Assembly (NCBI RefSeq): GCF_018274385.1 | Contig: NZ_JAAFYZ010000001.1 | Coordinates: 124,001 to 188,000 of the forward strand | DNA from: Catenulispora pinistramenti | GTDB taxonomy: Bacteria; Actinomycetota; Actinomycetes; Streptomycetales; Catenulisporaceae | Direction: 5' to 3' | Length of the DNA: 64,000 nucleotides | Shown: piece by piece, positions 62,657 to 64,000 of the stretch | How the letters are laid out: each line of letters begins with the position of its first letter | Position numbering within the stretch: position 1 is the stretch's first letter | Notes under the pieces: model-generated | Database searches by the model: none | What the model was told of the DNA's origin: nothing | What the model saw: only the letters and a program-made list of their open reading frames with translations | Translations under genes and position numbers: made by a program

Positions 62657-63751
62657 ATGTCGAAACTCGGTACGGCGGTCGGCACACTCATCGAGCAGCT
62701 GGAATCCCACGAGGCCAGGCTCGACGAACTCACGGCGAACGTCACCGCCCTGACGGCGAACGTCACGGCCCTGACAGCGACCGTCACCGCCCTGACGGCG
62801 AGGGTCGCCGCCCTGGAAGCCCAGCCGGCGCACGCGACGGCCGACGCGGGTTTCGAGCTCGAGCCGATCCGCGACGAGGCGATCATCGCCCTGGCCGAGT
62901 ACCGGCGCCAACTGGACGACGTGCCGTTCTCGCCCGAGGCGGACGGCGTGACGTCGGCCATGCGGGCCGAACACTACGCGGCGGTCGACGCCGTCGCCCG
63001 GGCGGCAAGCTGGATCGAGCGGTCCGGCCCGAACCGCGACCAGGAGATCTACGCCGCCATCGGCGCCGGACGCAAAGCCCTGATCCGCCTCACGGCGATG
63101 CTCGAACACCGGCCGATCCCCCTGCCGCTGCTGACCGCCGAGGAGCTCTCGGGCTACGTCGACGCCGCGACCGACGTCCACACCGGGAACCGGTTCGTCT
63201 GGGAGGGCCGCGGCGACGCCGAATTCCTGCTGGACCGGCCGGTGTCCGGCAAGCCGGTGCTGCTCGAGGTCGTCCCCCTCGGTGAGGACCACCTGGTGCT
63301 CAACGTCATCCACGTCGAGCGCACAGACCGCAAACTCGAACACCGTTTTTCGGATACCGCCGGCCTGGGGTTCGTCTACCGGAAAATGGTGGGCCCCGAG
63401 GTCACCCATCTGCGCATCACCGGGGACCCCGGCTGGCGCGCCCGGGTGATCCAGCCCGACGAGTTACCGTCGATGGAGCGCGAGACGACCGGACAGGGCA
63501 GGGCCTGGTTCCGGCACACGCTGGGCGCCAAGAAGGTCACGATCCAGGGCACGGAGGGCGGTTCCCTGGAGTTCGTGCCGGACTGCGACTGCAAGGGCAT
63601 CTGCACTGACTACGACCACCGCACCCCCAAATCCCTCACCTACCACAGCGGTGATTTCCGCGAGGACATGACCCTGCCGCGCCGGACCGGCATGCTGTCG
63701 GTGTCGATGCGCCCGAAATCCGTGTGGTCTGTCACCGTTCTGCACTACTGA
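62657..63751 (+). CDS. Unrecognised protein with a repeat-built coiled coil and a beta-rich C-terminal region
   Basis: I do not recognise this 364-residue protein. Residues about 10-56 form a heptad-like coil built from four 7-residue repeats (LTANVTA and variants), encoded by a 21-bp tandem repeat. A helical middle follows (EAIIALAEYRRQL ... IYAAIGAGRKALIRLTAMLEHR). The C-terminal ~190 residues are rich in alternating hydrophobics and Trp (RFVWEGRGDAEFLL, VLLEVVPLGEDHLVLNVI), suggesting a beta-sandwich, and include a compact Cys cluster (CDCKGIC) that might bind a metal. The ATG at 62657 is preferred over one 52 codons upstream, because the intervening residues are an Arg-rich low-complexity run unlike a real N-terminus. 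There is no signal peptide. It may be unrelated to the PKS, since it lies beyond the transferase and next to a mobile element. Confidence 0.8.
   Translation: MSKLGTAVGTLIEQLESHEARLDELTANVTALTANVTALTATVTALTARVAALEAQPAHATADAGFELEPIRDEAIIALAEYRRQLDDVPFSPEADGVTSAMRAEHYAAVDAVARAASWIERSGPNRDQEIYAAIGAGRKALIRLTAMLEHRPIPLPLLTAEELSGYVDAATDVHTGNRFVWEGRGDAEFLLDRPVSGKPVLLEVVPLGEDHLVLNVIHVERTDRKLEHRFSDTAGLGFVYRKMVGPEVTHLRITGDPGWRARVIQPDELPSMERETTGQGRAWFRHTLGAKKVTIQGTEGGSLEFVPDCDCKGICTDYDHRTPKSLTYHSGDFREDMTLPRRTGMLSVSMRPKSVWSVTVLHY
62732..62815 (+). repeat. Four-copy 21-bp tandem repeat in a coding region
   Basis: Four contiguous 21-bp units beginning ACGGCGAACGTCACCGCCCT vary at a few positions and encode seven-residue coil repeats (T-A-N/T/R-V-T/A-A-L). 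The unit length equals one heptad, so gain or loss of copies keeps both the frame and the coil register. Confidence 0.9.
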
Positions 63752-64000
63752 GGAGTTCTTGCTGCTGGACCGGCCTCCATCAACGAGAACTCGCTAGTAG
63801 GACTTCGTTAGGTCTTGCCGGTCACGGTTTCCGGTAGCACGTTGAGTGTGTGGAGATGCGGCAGGTGGAGGGCCTGCGAGCCGAGTTGGCCGGTTTCGTG
63901 TCGGACGTGTTCGCGTCTGTTCCCCGGAAGGATCAGCGGGTCAAGGGCGAGGTGTATCTGCGTGGGCTGATGACCGAGGGGCGGCGCAAGTCGGTCTCGG
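63752..64000 (+). mobile_element. Left end of a probable IS701-family insertion sequence
   Basis: The transposase 5' end is preceded by about 100 bp with no gene. That stretch holds a 7-bp dyad (GAGTTCT at 63753-63759, AGAACTC at 63786-63792) just after the preceding gene's stop, and sequence of lower GC than its surroundings. The terminal inverted repeat cannot be assigned because the right end is not visible. Confidence 0.55.
63856..64000 (+). CDS. IS701-like transposase, N-terminal fragment running off the window
   Basis: The 48 visible codons read MRQVEGLRAELAGFV, then SDVFASVPRKDQRVKGEVY and LRGLMTEGRRKSVS. This matches, from memory of the family, the N-terminus of IS701-family DDE transposases (LR.EL..FV..VF.SL.R.DQR..GE.YLRGL...GRRKS). 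The start is this ATG or the in-frame GTG two codons earlier (63850). The catalytic DDE region is outside the window, so intactness cannot be judged. Confidence 0.8.
   Translation, partial: MRQVEGLRAELAGFVSDVFASVPRKDQRVKGEVYLRGLMTEGRRKSVS

Overview
The window is GC-rich actinobacterial DNA (Streptomyces-like or a related filamentous genus; the genus cannot be fixed from sequence alone). It carries one flank of a very large modular type I polyketide synthase (PKS) cluster. Evidence for this origin is the near-universal G/C third codon positions, frequent GTG and TTG starts, and PKS proteins with class-1 coiled-coil docking ends. The first 58.5 kb is almost wholly occupied by four giant PKS genes on the minus strand, read right to left. 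I call them A (44288-58480, three modules), B (34423-44265, two), C (15356-34384, four) and D (1-15316, three; its 3' end lies beyond the left edge). Gaps between them are only 22-39 bp, so they look like one operon. A 106-residue protein of unknown function (58589-58909) precedes gene A in the same direction.

The window holds twelve extension modules. Eleven in a row are KS-AT-KR-ACP with no dehydratase. Only the last, D3, carries DH-ER-KR. If used in gene order, the twelve modules would build a 24-carbon backbone stretch rich in 1,3-hydroxyls, i.e. a polyol-type macrolide or polyether-like chain. Acyltransferases fall into four sequence classes: malonyl (A2, C1, C4), canonical methylmalonyl (B2, D3), and two classes with atypical specificity motifs (class I: A1, A3, C2, C3, D1; class II: B1, D2). 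The class order malonyl-I-II-methylmalonyl occurs twice (A2-B2 and C4-D3), pointing to an old segmental duplication. AT segments are nearly identical within a class, including a 127-bp exact repeat. No loading module, thioesterase, tailoring enzyme or regulator is visible; these must lie outside, probably to the left.

The right flank (58.9-64 kb) holds accessory genes: an MMPL/RND-type exporter (59458-61623, plus), a strong shared hairpin terminator (61662-61692), a Sfp/EntD-type phosphopantetheinyl transferase (61716-62393, minus) that could activate the ACPs, an unrecognised protein with a tandem-repeat coiled coil (62657-63751, plus), and the 5' end of an IS701-like transposase running off the right edge. 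The transferase, exporter and mobile element suggest this is the cluster border. Long open frames opposite the PKS genes are judged to be antisense artefacts of GC-rich coding DNA.
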